DNA from: Marinobacterium litorale DSM 23545
GTDB lineage: Bacteria; Pseudomonadota; Gammaproteobacteria; Pseudomonadales; Balneatricaceae
Direction of reading: 5' to 3'
Length of the DNA stretch: 44,435 nucleotides
NCBI RefSeq assembly: GCF_000428985.1
Contig: NZ_AUAZ01000033.1
Coordinates: 1-44,435 of the forward strand
Part shown: one piece after another, positions 8,654 through 15,865 of the stretch
Layout of the letters: each line of letters opens with the position of its first letter
Numbering within the stretch: position 1 is the first letter of the stretch
Position numbers and translations under genes: made by a program
Notes under the pieces: generated by a model
The model's database searches: none
Told to the model about the DNA's origin: nothing
The model's input: the letters and a program-made list of their open reading frames with translations, nothing else

Positions 8654-9221
8654 CAGTAAGAGGAACTATCTCGGTTTCCAGTACCTGCGCGTCCTTCGGG
8701 TCATGCGACACCAATACAAGGCTCAGCTCGGGGCGGCGCTCCAACATCCGGCAAAGCAGCTCGCGCATCTGCTGTGCTGTGGGCGGGTCCAGCGATACCA
8801 ACGGCTCGTCAAGAAGAAGCAGATCCGGGTTATACGCTAACGCCCTAGCAAGCGCGGCGCGGCGTGCCATGCCCAACGACAGCTCTCTCGGGTAATGCGC
8901 TTCAAAGCCATCCAACCCCACCTCATTCAGCAGAGAGTGGATGACATCGGGGTTGGCCCCCACCATGGCCAGGTTCTGCTGCACTGTGCGCCAGGGGAGT
9001 AATCTCGGCTCCTGGAACATGTACGCTATCCGCGCACCTCTCGATAACCGGCGCTCCCCCTCAAAGTCGGTATCGAGACCGGCAATGATATTGAGCAGCG
9101 TGGTTTTGCCACAGCCGGAAGGCCCAACCAGCGATAGCCGCTGCCCCTGCCGGATCGACAGATGCATCACGCCCAGCACCGGCTGTTGAAAGCACTTACT
9201 GACCAGGTTGAGATCAAGCAC
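8610..9221 (-). CDS. ABC transporter ATP-binding protein (SsuB/TauB type)
   Basis: ATPase of a nitrate/sulfonate/taurine-class importer. Walker A is GPSGCGKTT, the Q loop MFQEPRLLPW, the signature region LSLGMARRAALARAL, Walker B LLLLDEPLVSLD and the H loop LVSHD. I start at the GTG at 9221, which overlaps the permease stop (GTGCTTGA), giving 203 residues; the longer open frame lies wholly within the permease gene. The C-terminus (SLHPGYASL) and the TAG stop are encoded by a REP pair, so the tail is recently rewritten and probably dispensable. Substrate is unknown; the transporter is wedged between cytochrome/MxaJ-like genes and pedH. Confidence 0.9.
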   Translation of the reverse strand: MLDLNLVSKCFQQPVLGVMHLSIRQGQRLSLVGPSGCGKTTLLNIIAGLDTDFEGERRLSRGARIAYMFQEPRLLPWRTVQQNLAMVGANPDVIHSLLNEVGLDGFEAHYPRELSLGMARRAALARALAYNPDLLLLDEPLVSLDPPTAQQMRELLCRMLERRPELSLVLVSHDPKDAQVLETEIVPLTVPDSVSLHPGYASL

Positions 9222-9972
9222 AGGCCACCCCGCCCTGCCAGCGTCTTGCTCGTTGCTCCAGAGGTTGAAGCACAAGCCACTCAATCAACTGCACCACCAA
9301 AATAAAACTGAAGCTGTAGGCAAGAATCGCGGCCACGTCGAACAGTTGAAACGCCAGGTGCAGCTGAAACCCGATACCGTCGGAACGCCCCAACAGCTCC
9401 ACGACCAACACGATTTTCCAGATCAATGCGAGTCCGGAGCGCATGGCCCCCATCAGATAGGGGAAGAGCTGCGGTAACCAAAGATCCAGTACCTTCTGGC
9501 TCAGCGTAAAGCGGTAGATCCGCGCCACCTCGTCCAGCTGCGGGTCCATATTTCGGGCACCCTCCCGCAGCGTTACCGCCACATTAGGCACCTTGTTCAG
9601 GATCACGGCCAATACCGCCGCAGCCTCCACCAAGCCCATCCAGACATAGAGAAGAATAATCAGCACCAGAGCAGGCAGGTTCAGCATCAGCACCAGCAGT
9701 GGATCGAGGGCGCGACTCACCCGCTGACTGCGTCCCATCACCCAGCCCAAAAGGGTTCCCAACAGCATCGCCATCACAAAGGCGATCGCTACCCGGCGCA
9801 GAGTCACCAGCAGATGATGTAGCAGGTTGCCGCTTACGAACTCCTGGTAACCCGTCAGCAACACCTGATAGGGACTGGGCAGTAGAGGGTCGTTCAGATA
9901 ACCGGCGATGAGCTGCCATAGCAGGAGCAGTGCTCCAACCACCAACAGGTAATCACCGATACGGGAGCGCAT
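9214..9972 (-). CDS. ABC transporter permease (SsuC/TauC type)
   Basis: Inner-membrane permease of 252 residues with about six hydrophobic segments and the EAA-loop region that contacts the ATPase (EGARNMDPQLDEVARIY, later LPYLMGAMRSGLA-like LFPYLMGAMRSGLALIW). This is the binding-protein-dependent permease family of sulfonate, taurine and nitrate importers. The ATG overlaps the stop of the substrate-binding gene (ATGA), and its own stop overlaps the ATPase start, so the three genes form a tight translationally coupled operon. The transported compound cannot be read from the sequence. Confidence 0.92.
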   Translation of the reverse strand: MRSRIGDYLLVVGALLLLWQLIAGYLNDPLLPSPYQVLLTGYQEFVSGNLLHHLLVTLRRVAIAFVMAMLLGTLLGWVMGRSQRVSRALDPLLVLMLNLPALVLIILLYVWMGLVEAAAVLAVILNKVPNVAVTLREGARNMDPQLDEVARIYRFTLSQKVLDLWLPQLFPYLMGAMRSGLALIWKIVLVVELLGRSDGIGFQLHLAFQLFDVAAILAYSFSFILVVQLIEWLVLQPLEQRARRWQGGVACA

Positions 9973-10925
9973 CAGGGCGCCACTCCACGGAAGATCGAAA
10001 CCGGCAGTGGCTTTTCGCTGTGACTGATCAATGGCCAGGCGGTACGGGCAGAGCTGATCAGATCATCATCGAGATGGGAGGCGGGCTCACCACGACGAAA
10101 CCCCTCTTTAAGGGCCGCATATTCTGCATCACTCTTTGCCCGCATTAACGGCTTAATAGCCACCCACGGCGAATCGTCACGCAGTGCCTCTTTGGCCTGC
10201 GCCACCGAGCGAACGAACCCTTCAGCCAGTTCGGGGTTTTCAACTACCCACTCCTCATGGGCCAGGTAGCCCAGAGTGGGCAGCCGGGGATCGACCCCCA
10301 ACGCGGTTACCATCGAGGCAGCCGTAAAGGCGGGCCGGTAGTGACGGGTAGAGGTTAACCGGTCGGCAAAATGCCAGAACGTCAGCAACGCATCGATACG
10401 CCCGGCCTCAAGCTCGCGGCCAAGTAGTGGCGGCGCTCCGAAGCTCACTTCGGCCTTCTCTGCCAGATCGATACCCTTGAGCTGTGCCGCCGCACTGAGC
10501 AACTGCCAGCTTTTGCCCTGGGGCCCACCCGCCACTCCGATTCGCTTGCCCACCAAATCAGATACAGCGTTGATCGAGGAATCACTCGCAACGACCACTT
10601 CGCCAATCCGCGCCGAAAACGGCACGAAGCGTATGGGCTCTCCGGCCAGCGTACGCTGAGCCGCCCAAACCCAATCAGCCACGATCCAGTCCACGCTGCC
10701 GGATGTCAGCGCCAAACGGCCGGCCGAACTGTTCGCCAGCGGCCGCAACTCCAGGCGGTAGCCATTCCGGCGGTCCCGCCCGGCTGTCTGAATATGGGAC
10801 AGCTCCCAATGCGCGGTTCCAAACTGCAACATACCCACCCGAACAACGGGCAGATCAGCGGCATTAAGAACAGCAGGCAAATAAAGAGCAACGAGAATCA
10901 AAATACGCAGGGCGGTAGCTTTCAT
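9972..10925 (-). CDS. Periplasmic substrate-binding protein of an SsuA/NMT1-like ABC importer
   Basis: Secreted binding protein of 317 residues with a signal peptide (LILVALYLPAVLNA, cleavage about residue 22). The fold motifs of the SsuA/TauA/NMT1 superfamily are visible: VRVGMLQFGTAHWEL, DWIVADWVWAAQ, VSDLVGKRIGVAGGPQG and GRIDALLTFWHFADRL. It is first of the three ABC genes and lies 195 bp after the MxaJ-like gene, with hairpins between. The association with lanthanide-type alcohol dehydrogenase genes suggests import of a compound linked to alcohol oxidation, the cofactor or metal, but nothing in the sequence decides this. Confidence 0.88.
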   Translation of the reverse strand: MKATALRILILVALYLPAVLNAADLPVVRVGMLQFGTAHWELSHIQTAGRDRRNGYRLELRPLANSSAGRLALTSGSVDWIVADWVWAAQRTLAGEPIRFVPFSARIGEVVVASDSSINAVSDLVGKRIGVAGGPQGKSWQLLSAAAQLKGIDLAEKAEVSFGAPPLLGRELEAGRIDALLTFWHFADRLTSTRHYRPAFTAASMVTALGVDPRLPTLGYLAHEEWVVENPELAEGFVRSVAQAKEALRDDSPWVAIKPLMRAKSDAEYAALKEGFRRGEPASHLDDDLISSARTAWPLISHSEKPLPVSIFRGVAP

Positions 10926-10959
10926 GGCAGCTCTTGGTTTTATTTTCAGTGGCCGACAG

Positions 10960-10978
10960 GCAAACCTCTGGGGTTTGC
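10960..10978. other. Hairpin upstream of the SsuA-like gene
   Basis: A perfect 7-bp inverted repeat GCAAACC/GGTTTGC with five-base loop lies 35 bp before the start of the binding-protein gene. There is no T tract; it could be a leader hairpin or an operator. Confidence 0.4.
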
Positions 10979-11065
10979 GAACGATACCTTAAGCCTGAGC
11001 AACTCCAGAAAGGGACAACATACGACTTTGGCACCCCTTGCCGTGGTATTTGGTCGTAGATATAA

Positions 11066-11091
11066 GAAACCCCGGCGACTGCCAGGGTTTC
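11066..11091 (-). terminator. Possible terminator or attenuator after the MxaJ-like gene
   Basis: On the minus strand a stem GAAACCCTGGC/GCCGGGGTTTC with loop AGTC follows the stop by about 30 bp. The T tract is poor (CTTAT), so it may only reduce read-through into the downstream ABC transporter genes. Confidence 0.5.
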
Positions 11092-11120
11092 GATTCAGCG
11101 CATGGAGCCGTGACAACGCA

Positions 11121-12035
11121 TCAGGGCGTATCGATGTAAAGGCTGGGTTTTTCGTAAGTCACGCCGTAGCGAGCAAACAGCTCGGCCATGGATCCATCAC
11201 GGATCATCCGGTCGAACAGGGTCTCCACCGCATAACCCAGGTCACGACTGTCTTCCGCGACGGCGACACCGATATCCCAGGCCTGCTTGCCCATGGCGGG
11301 AAAGCCGTTCTCTGCCCGGTGATATTGATCACCGGTTTCGCGGTGCAGCAGCCAGTCGATCTCGGAGCGCATCCCCATCACGGCACTGACCTCACCCGCT
11401 TTCATGGCAGAAAATGCCTCGCGAGGGTTGGCGTAGTGATGGGTTTTATCACGCATCCGCCCCTGCAATGCAGACGTCAGATAGAAAGCCGGCAGGCTAT
11501 CAACCTCAACACCGATGGGGTGGTACTGAAACTTGGCCAGGGTACGAACCGAATCCAGCTTTTGGGTATCGAATGCCAGCTGCCAGCGCTCCTGATGATA
11601 AGGGGACATCATCACCACCAGCTCGTTAACCAGCAGCCCCAGGGAATCGCGCTTATAGGAGAAGTCACGATCATAAGGTACACGCAACATCACATCCGCC
11701 ACATTCTTCAACGCCAGCGGATTATCTTCGTCCTTATCGAGGTAGTGCCCTTTCCAGACGTTGTTACGCAGGTCATCGTCCAGCGTTTCGTCCGGCGTCA
11801 TCCAGTGCAGGCGGAACTCGACACCCAGCTCCTTGGCGATAGCACGGCCAAGATCCACATCGATCCCCACCGCCTTATCGCCCTCCATGTAGGAGTATGG
11901 CGGAAAGTCGCGATAAGCACCGATACGGACAAACCCGGAGGCGATCACATCATCGTATACCCGCGCCTGCGACGGCCCGCCGATCAACAGCAGGCCGGCT
12001 GCGAGCAGACCGAGAAAGTTACTCCATCTCTTCAT
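11121..12035 (-). CDS. Quinoprotein-associated periplasmic binding protein (MxaJ/XoxJ-like)
   Basis: Predicted periplasmic protein of 304 residues with signal sequence (FLGLLAAGLLLIGGPSQA) and the type 3 solute-binding fold: FVRIGAYRDFPPYSY, DKAVGIDVDLGRAIAKELGVEF and GEVSAVMGMRSEIDWLL. Relatives (MxaJ, XoxJ and the quinoprotein dehydrogenase-associated binding family) are coded beside PQQ alcohol dehydrogenases and are thought to help mature or interact with the dehydrogenase rather than to transport. I start at the ATG at 12035 with GGATG upstream; an ATG three codons earlier is possible. The gene overlaps the 3' end of the cytochrome c550 gene, so the two are coupled. Confidence 0.88.
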   Translation of the reverse strand: MKRWSNFLGLLAAGLLLIGGPSQARVYDDVIASGFVRIGAYRDFPPYSYMEGDKAVGIDVDLGRAIAKELGVEFRLHWMTPDETLDDDLRNNVWKGHYLDKDEDNPLALKNVADVMLRVPYDRDFSYKRDSLGLLVNELVVMMSPYHQERWQLAFDTQKLDSVRTLAKFQYHPIGVEVDSLPAFYLTSALQGRMRDKTHHYANPREAFSAMKAGEVSAVMGMRSEIDWLLHRETGDQYHRAENGFPAMGKQAWDIGVAVAEDSRDLGYAVETLFDRMIRDGSMAELFARYGVTYEKPSLYIDTP

Positions 12036-12465
12036 GCCGCACATCCAGGTAAGTCTTGATCGCCCAGAGCGCTTCCTGGCTCAACGTCTCGGCCATCTTC
12101 GGCATGTACACCTTGCCATCACGCACGGCACCGTTGATGACACGGTACTTGTACCAGTCATCGCCATCGTAATCCGGCGTCAGCAGGCGCAGGTCCGGTG
12201 CAATACCGCCGGAGATCGCTTCCAGCCCGTGGCAGCGTGCGCAGTTCTGGTTATACGCGGAGGCACCGATTTCGTACGCCTTTTCAAAGTCATCGCTCGG
12301 TTTACGGTAGGGGTTGGTGTCAGGCCACTCCTCGCCCAGTGGGGTAAGCCCCTCAACGTCAACAGCCTGGGGCGTTACGTCGCCATGAGCCAGTGCCTGG
12401 GAACTGATACCCGCCGTCATCAGAGCCGACAGCGCCAGAGCGGGAACAGAGAGATGCTTTGCCAT
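12019..12465 (-). CDS. pedF: Cytochrome c550, electron acceptor of the PQQ alcohol dehydrogenases (PedF/ExaB-like)
   Basis: Periplasmic monohaem cytochrome of 148 residues. A signal peptide ends near SSQALA (residue 26). The haem site is CARCH (Cys75, Cys78, His79) and the likely sixth ligand is a Met in VYMPKM (121 or 124). The PedF pattern includes WPDTNPYRKPS and APDLRLLTPDYDGDDWY. By family it takes electrons from PedE and PedH and hands them to the oxidase. It heads a unit with the MxaJ-like gene and perhaps the SsuABC-like transporter. A half-conserved regulon box lies about 130 bp upstream. Confidence 0.93.
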   Translation of the reverse strand: MAKHLSVPALALSALMTAGISSQALAHGDVTPQAVDVEGLTPLGEEWPDTNPYRKPSDDFEKAYEIGASAYNQNCARCHGLEAISGGIAPDLRLLTPDYDGDDWYKYRVINGAVRDGKVYMPKMAETLSQEALWAIKTYLDVRHEEME

Positions 12466-12591
12466 AATACTTCACCCGTTTTTGTTATGAACTCTGTCTG
12501 CCTCGCAGAAAGATCCACGAGAGCAGTATTGAATTCATAATGGATGAGGTAGCGCCGCTGTTGGATTGAACCTTGGCAGGTTTGGACAGGG

Positions 12592-12603
12592 TCTTTAGTA
12601 CTA
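12592..12603. promoter_or_regulatory. Candidate regulon box upstream of cytochrome c550
   Basis: The sequence TCTTTAGTACTA keeps the right half (TTAGTACT) of the palindrome seen in perfect form before erbR (31072-31089), with a poor left half. It lies about 133 bp before the cytochrome gene. Confidence 0.4.
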
Positions 12604-12627
12604 GTTCAGGGTGGCCATATCACGGAT

Positions 12628-12655
12628 AAAAAAGAGGAGGTGTCGCGGCACCTCC
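12628..12655 (-). terminator. Intrinsic terminator of the YeeN gene
   Basis: On the minus strand GGAGGTG/CACCTCC with a six-base loop is followed by TCTTTTTT. It ends the YeeN transcript before the cytochrome c550 promoter region. Confidence 0.88.
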
Positions 12656-12702
12656 CCTTGCGCCCCACACTGTGAGGCGTTACTTATCCTGTGGTCAGCC
12701 CT

Positions 12703-13419
12703 TCAGAACTCGACGTTGTGGTACACCTGCTGAACATCGTCCAGATCGTTCAGGATCGCCATAAACTTCTCGAACAGCGCCACATCGTCACCACTGAGGC
12801 TGGTGTAGCTCATCGGGATGAACTGGATCTCATCCACGTCAAAATCGATATCGCCAAAGCGTTCGATCAGCGCAGTCTTGGCCTTGAAGTATTCAGTATT
12901 GGGGGCAAAGACGGTAATTTTACCCTCTTCGTTTTCGATATCGGTGACATCCACGTCCCCTTCCATCAGCGCTTCAAGCACCGCTTCTTCATCGTCCCCG
13001 GCAAAGACGAAGATGGCGCAGTGATCGAACATGTGGCTGACGCTCCCTTGAGTGCCAATCTTGCTCTTGGTCTTGGTGAACGCCTGGCGCACGTCGCCAA
13101 AGGTGCGGTTGGGGTTGTCGGTCAGGCATTCAATAATTGCCATGCTGCCGCCGGGGCCATACCCCTCGTAACGCGCCGGAGAGTAGTCTTCACCGCCACC
13201 GCCCTTGGCCTTGTCGAGCGCTTTCTCGATCACGTGGGCAGGTACCTGCTCCTTCTTCGCACGATCGATCAGGCCACGCAGCGCCAGGTTACCATCGGGG
13301 TCGGTTCCGCCTGACTTGGCCGTGACATAGATTTCACGCCCATAACGGCTGTAGAGCTTGGCCTTCATGTCGGAGGTTTTGGCCATTGACTCTTTGCGGT
13401 TCTGATACGCCCTGCCCAT
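12703..13419 (-). CDS. yeeN: YebC/PmpR family protein, YeeN branch
   Basis: A 238-residue cytoplasmic protein of the YebC/TACO1 family. The N-terminus [20 protein letters not shown] is the YeeN variant rather than the YebC one (MAGHSKW). Further motifs are [19 protein letters not shown] and [14 protein letters not shown]. Family members act as DNA-binding regulators or as ribosome-associated factors that relieve stalling; which applies here is unknown. GGAG lies about 12 bases before the ATG. The gene is monocistronic with a clear terminator and looks like a housekeeping gene embedded in the alcohol oxidation locus. Confidence 0.93.
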   Translation of the reverse strand: MGRAYQNRKESMAKTSDMKAKLYSRYGREIYVTAKSGGTDPDGNLALRGLIDRAKKEQVPAHVIEKALDKAKGGGGEDYSPARYEGYGPGGSMAIIECLTDNPNRTFGDVRQAFTKTKSKIGTQGSVSHMFDHCAIFVFAGDDEEAVLEALMEGDVDVTDIENEEGKITVFAPNTEYFKAKTALIERFGDIDFDVDEIQFIPMSYTSLSGDDVALFEKFMAILNDLDDVQQVYHNVEF

Positions 13420-13582
13420 GCGGTGGTTTCTCCGGTAGTGATCTTAAAGCAGGCGATTTTACTGCGAACCGACCAGCCTGAACACTGCGTATTTCAGCCG
13501 TTCCAGGGTTTGTGTTATTGCGATACCGCTTAAGAATTCTCGGTACATCTAAGATCCATAACAATCAATACGGCGCATGCGA

Positions 13583-15283
13583 TCAGGCAGGACGTTGCTC
13601 AGGCGCTGCGGAATACTGAGTACCCACCCGTTGTCGGCTCTCTTCGATCAGCTCCAGCAAAGTGTGCGCGTACTGTTCAGCCCTTTCTGAGTCCATCCAC
13701 TGGGCGTAATCGATCTGGCTCAGGTTGTCTTGTTTGCCAAGCAGCCAAGATGAATCGATATGATCGATGATTAGCTGGGTGTTATCGTCCATAAACTGCT
13801 CAAGGGCGTTTTGAGCCGATGATAGCCCACCTTCATTCAGGGTTGCGGCGGGCCGGTTGAAGCGGAAATTCTCGATCAGTTGATCGAGGGTCATCTGCAT
13901 ATCAGGATGACTGGCTCTGAGCGCGAAGAACTTTTGTGTGAGTTGATTAAAACGCGCCTGGGCATCGCTGATCAGGCTCTGCCGGATCTCTTCAGGCTGA
14001 CTGTTCAGATAGTCAACTCCCTGCCAGGCATGATCCCGTAACACCCTTGCATTCGCCCCTTTCTCCCACGGCTCCAGCCCATACTGCTGGAAAACCATTT
14101 GCTCTGCACGCCGACCATTTTCCTCAATCCTTTGCCACTCCACCCGACTTTGGGGGAATTCATCCAGTTTACGTTGCAGGTCCGCGACGGCTTGGATACC
14201 CAGTTTATGCTGTTCGGCAAAGGCATTGAGCGCGTCAGCCGCTGGGTGCGTGCTTCCATCGGGCTGCTGCCCGATAGGATTCCCCGCTTTAACGTTATCC
14301 AGCAGGTCCTGCAGATTAAGGGCAGGGTCAACGTCCGAGAATACACGGTAAAACTCATCACTGAGCGGCTGGTAAAGGGTTTGATAGGACTGGATTAAAC
14401 TCTGTTTTTCACTGTTATACATCTGACTGGACACTGCATTTTTCAGCATATTGGCATCCCCAACCCGCAGGCCGATCTCGATAAAACGCTGAGACAGATC
14501 ACGGGCTGCCTGAGGATCCAAGGTCCCATTTGCCTGATGACGCCCATAGACGTCGTTAAAAACGTTAAAGCGCGCGTCAGATTCAACCAGCCCGCCGTTA
14601 CCTTCCCTTTCCATCTGATAAACGGCGGTGCTAGCGAGCGCCTCACTGCGTTCGCGGGAACCTTCCAAGCCAGAGTAGCGGTGCATTTCAATGACTTTAT
14701 CGACCTCCTCAGACCGCGGAATCTGCTGTTGATCGAGCCAATCCCCCAAGTGGCCGGGTACCTGCTTCAAGTTCTCATACTGCTCCAGCATTTTCTCGAT
14801 AGCCGGTTGGTTCTCTTGCCAGAACCGGTTCAACGTGTCTGCGTTTGGAAGCATCGAGCCATTGGCATTCTCACTGGGGGAACGTCCGGCTAACGCGTTT
14901 TCCGCCAGTTGATCAAGCTCCACCGATACCGGGAACTCTTCATCGAGCGTCTCTGCCAGTTTGTAAGAGAGCGAAAAATAGTCATCCAGGTAGGCCGCGG
15001 CATAGCCTCGCCGCTGCTCCACCATTTGCTCCAGGTAACCGGCGGCTTCAACCCCTGCCGGCCCGGCTTCCATCAGAGCCCACCATTGGTTATTGGCCTG
15101 CTCGCTCCATTGAGTCATCTCGACTCTGTGCATACCCTCGTCAGACATAAACGCCATCGAGGTTGTGAACTCGCCCACCAGGCCCTGATTAACGAGATCA
15201 TAAACCTCTTTATGGGTGGCTGACTTTGCCTGTATCTGGCTCGGAGTACTGTTGGGCAGTAAAGATGTAATGGAGATGCTCAC
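13583..15283 (-). CDS. Unknown 566-residue helical protein with three internal repeats
   Basis: Not recognised. It starts with GTG at 15283 behind GAGGAAGG and has no signal peptide or membrane segment. It is rich in Gln, Glu, Leu and Ala and should be mainly helical. Three copies of a module of about 50 residues can be aligned by eye: VELDQLAENALAG...LPNADTLNRFWQENQPAIEKM (about 120-170), LNLQDLLDNVKAG...HPAADALNAFAEQHKLGIQAV (about 325-370), and MTLDQLIENFRFN...LSSAQNALEQFMDDNTQLIIDHI (about 475-525). The first two share a longer preceding helix. No cysteine was noted. It stands alone between YeeN and the 580-bp pedE leader; the N-terminal Ser/Thr/Pro-rich 20 residues could be a secretion signal or only disorder. 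Confidence 0.85.
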   Translation of the reverse strand: MSISITSLLPNSTPSQIQAKSATHKEVYDLVNQGLVGEFTTSMAFMSDEGMHRVEMTQWSEQANNQWWALMEAGPAGVEAAGYLEQMVEQRRGYAAAYLDDYFSLSYKLAETLDEEFPVSVELDQLAENALAGRSPSENANGSMLPNADTLNRFWQENQPAIEKMLEQYENLKQVPGHLGDWLDQQQIPRSEEVDKVIEMHRYSGLEGSRERSEALASTAVYQMEREGNGGLVESDARFNVFNDVYGRHQANGTLDPQAARDLSQRFIEIGLRVGDANMLKNAVSSQMYNSEKQSLIQSYQTLYQPLSDEFYRVFSDVDPALNLQDLLDNVKAGNPIGQQPDGSTHPAADALNAFAEQHKLGIQAVADLQRKLDEFPQSRVEWQRIEENGRRAEQMVFQQYGLEPWEKGANARVLRDHAWQGVDYLNSQPEEIRQSLISDAQARFNQLTQKFFALRASHPDMQMTLDQLIENFRFNRPAATLNEGGLSSAQNALEQFMDDNTQLIIDHIDSSWLLGKQDNLSQIDYAQWMDSERAEQYAHTLLELIEESRQRVGTQYSAAPEQRPA

Positions 15284-15865
15284 TATGCCTTCCTCAATTC
15301 AATCCGTTGACCGAAGCTGTCGAGCAAAATCCACTCCAGATAAACTTTTTTGTTTATATATCAACTCTCTAAGATAAATACAGGCCACTTCAACGGCAGA
15401 TAGGCGCCTCTCATTTGGGTCGACGGCGGCAAACGACTTCCCCTGCTGAGTTGATAGATATTGAACGTCCCCTCAGCTCAGCGAGCTGCCGTAACTTGGC
15501 AGACTCAAGCATAAAGAGGTCGCCACCCTGGTCGGCATTGCTCCCATGAACCGTGAAAGTGGCTCCTAAGCCATAACTCGAACAGTCATAGGGGCCTCGT
15601 CCGTATCCTGCCCTGCGGCGCGACCTTCTTTTTCATCTTGTCGATTAATCCAATACTAACCGGAGGAATTAGAACCTTGGATCTGCCTGTTTAGGTCCTG
15701 GGAATACAGCGCTTTGGAATTAGGTTTTTTTCCCTCGTGATTCAAGCCCGGTTCCCGGATTAGCAGGGCCCGGCTCCCTCTGATCTGCCGCGGGTGATAG
15801 CAAGAATGTAGGGGACATTGGAGCAGTGCTTGCTGCCCCTAACCAAACCAGAAAAGGCTATCCCA
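15284..15865. other. Long intergenic region upstream of pedE
   Basis: No gene is supported in these 582 bp. Near the left is an AT-rich inverted repeat ATAAAC-TTTTTT-GTTTAT (15340-15357) about 57 bp upstream of the 566-residue protein gene, which may belong to its promoter. Further right are a purine-rich GGAGGAATTAGAA with no reading frame behind it, and a run of seven T (15725-15731). No TACT-NN-AGTA box was found. Such length before an inducible dehydrogenase gene suggests a regulated promoter or a long leader. Confidence 0.5.

Noticed and set aside
15515-15535. Sigma-54-like promoter TGGTCGGCATTGC upstream of pedE
   Set aside because: Only eight bases separate the GG and GC elements; ten are required.
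15818-15865. TTG start extending pedE by 16 residues
   Set aside because: It would put a charged segment before the signal peptide, and homologues begin near the ATG at 15866.
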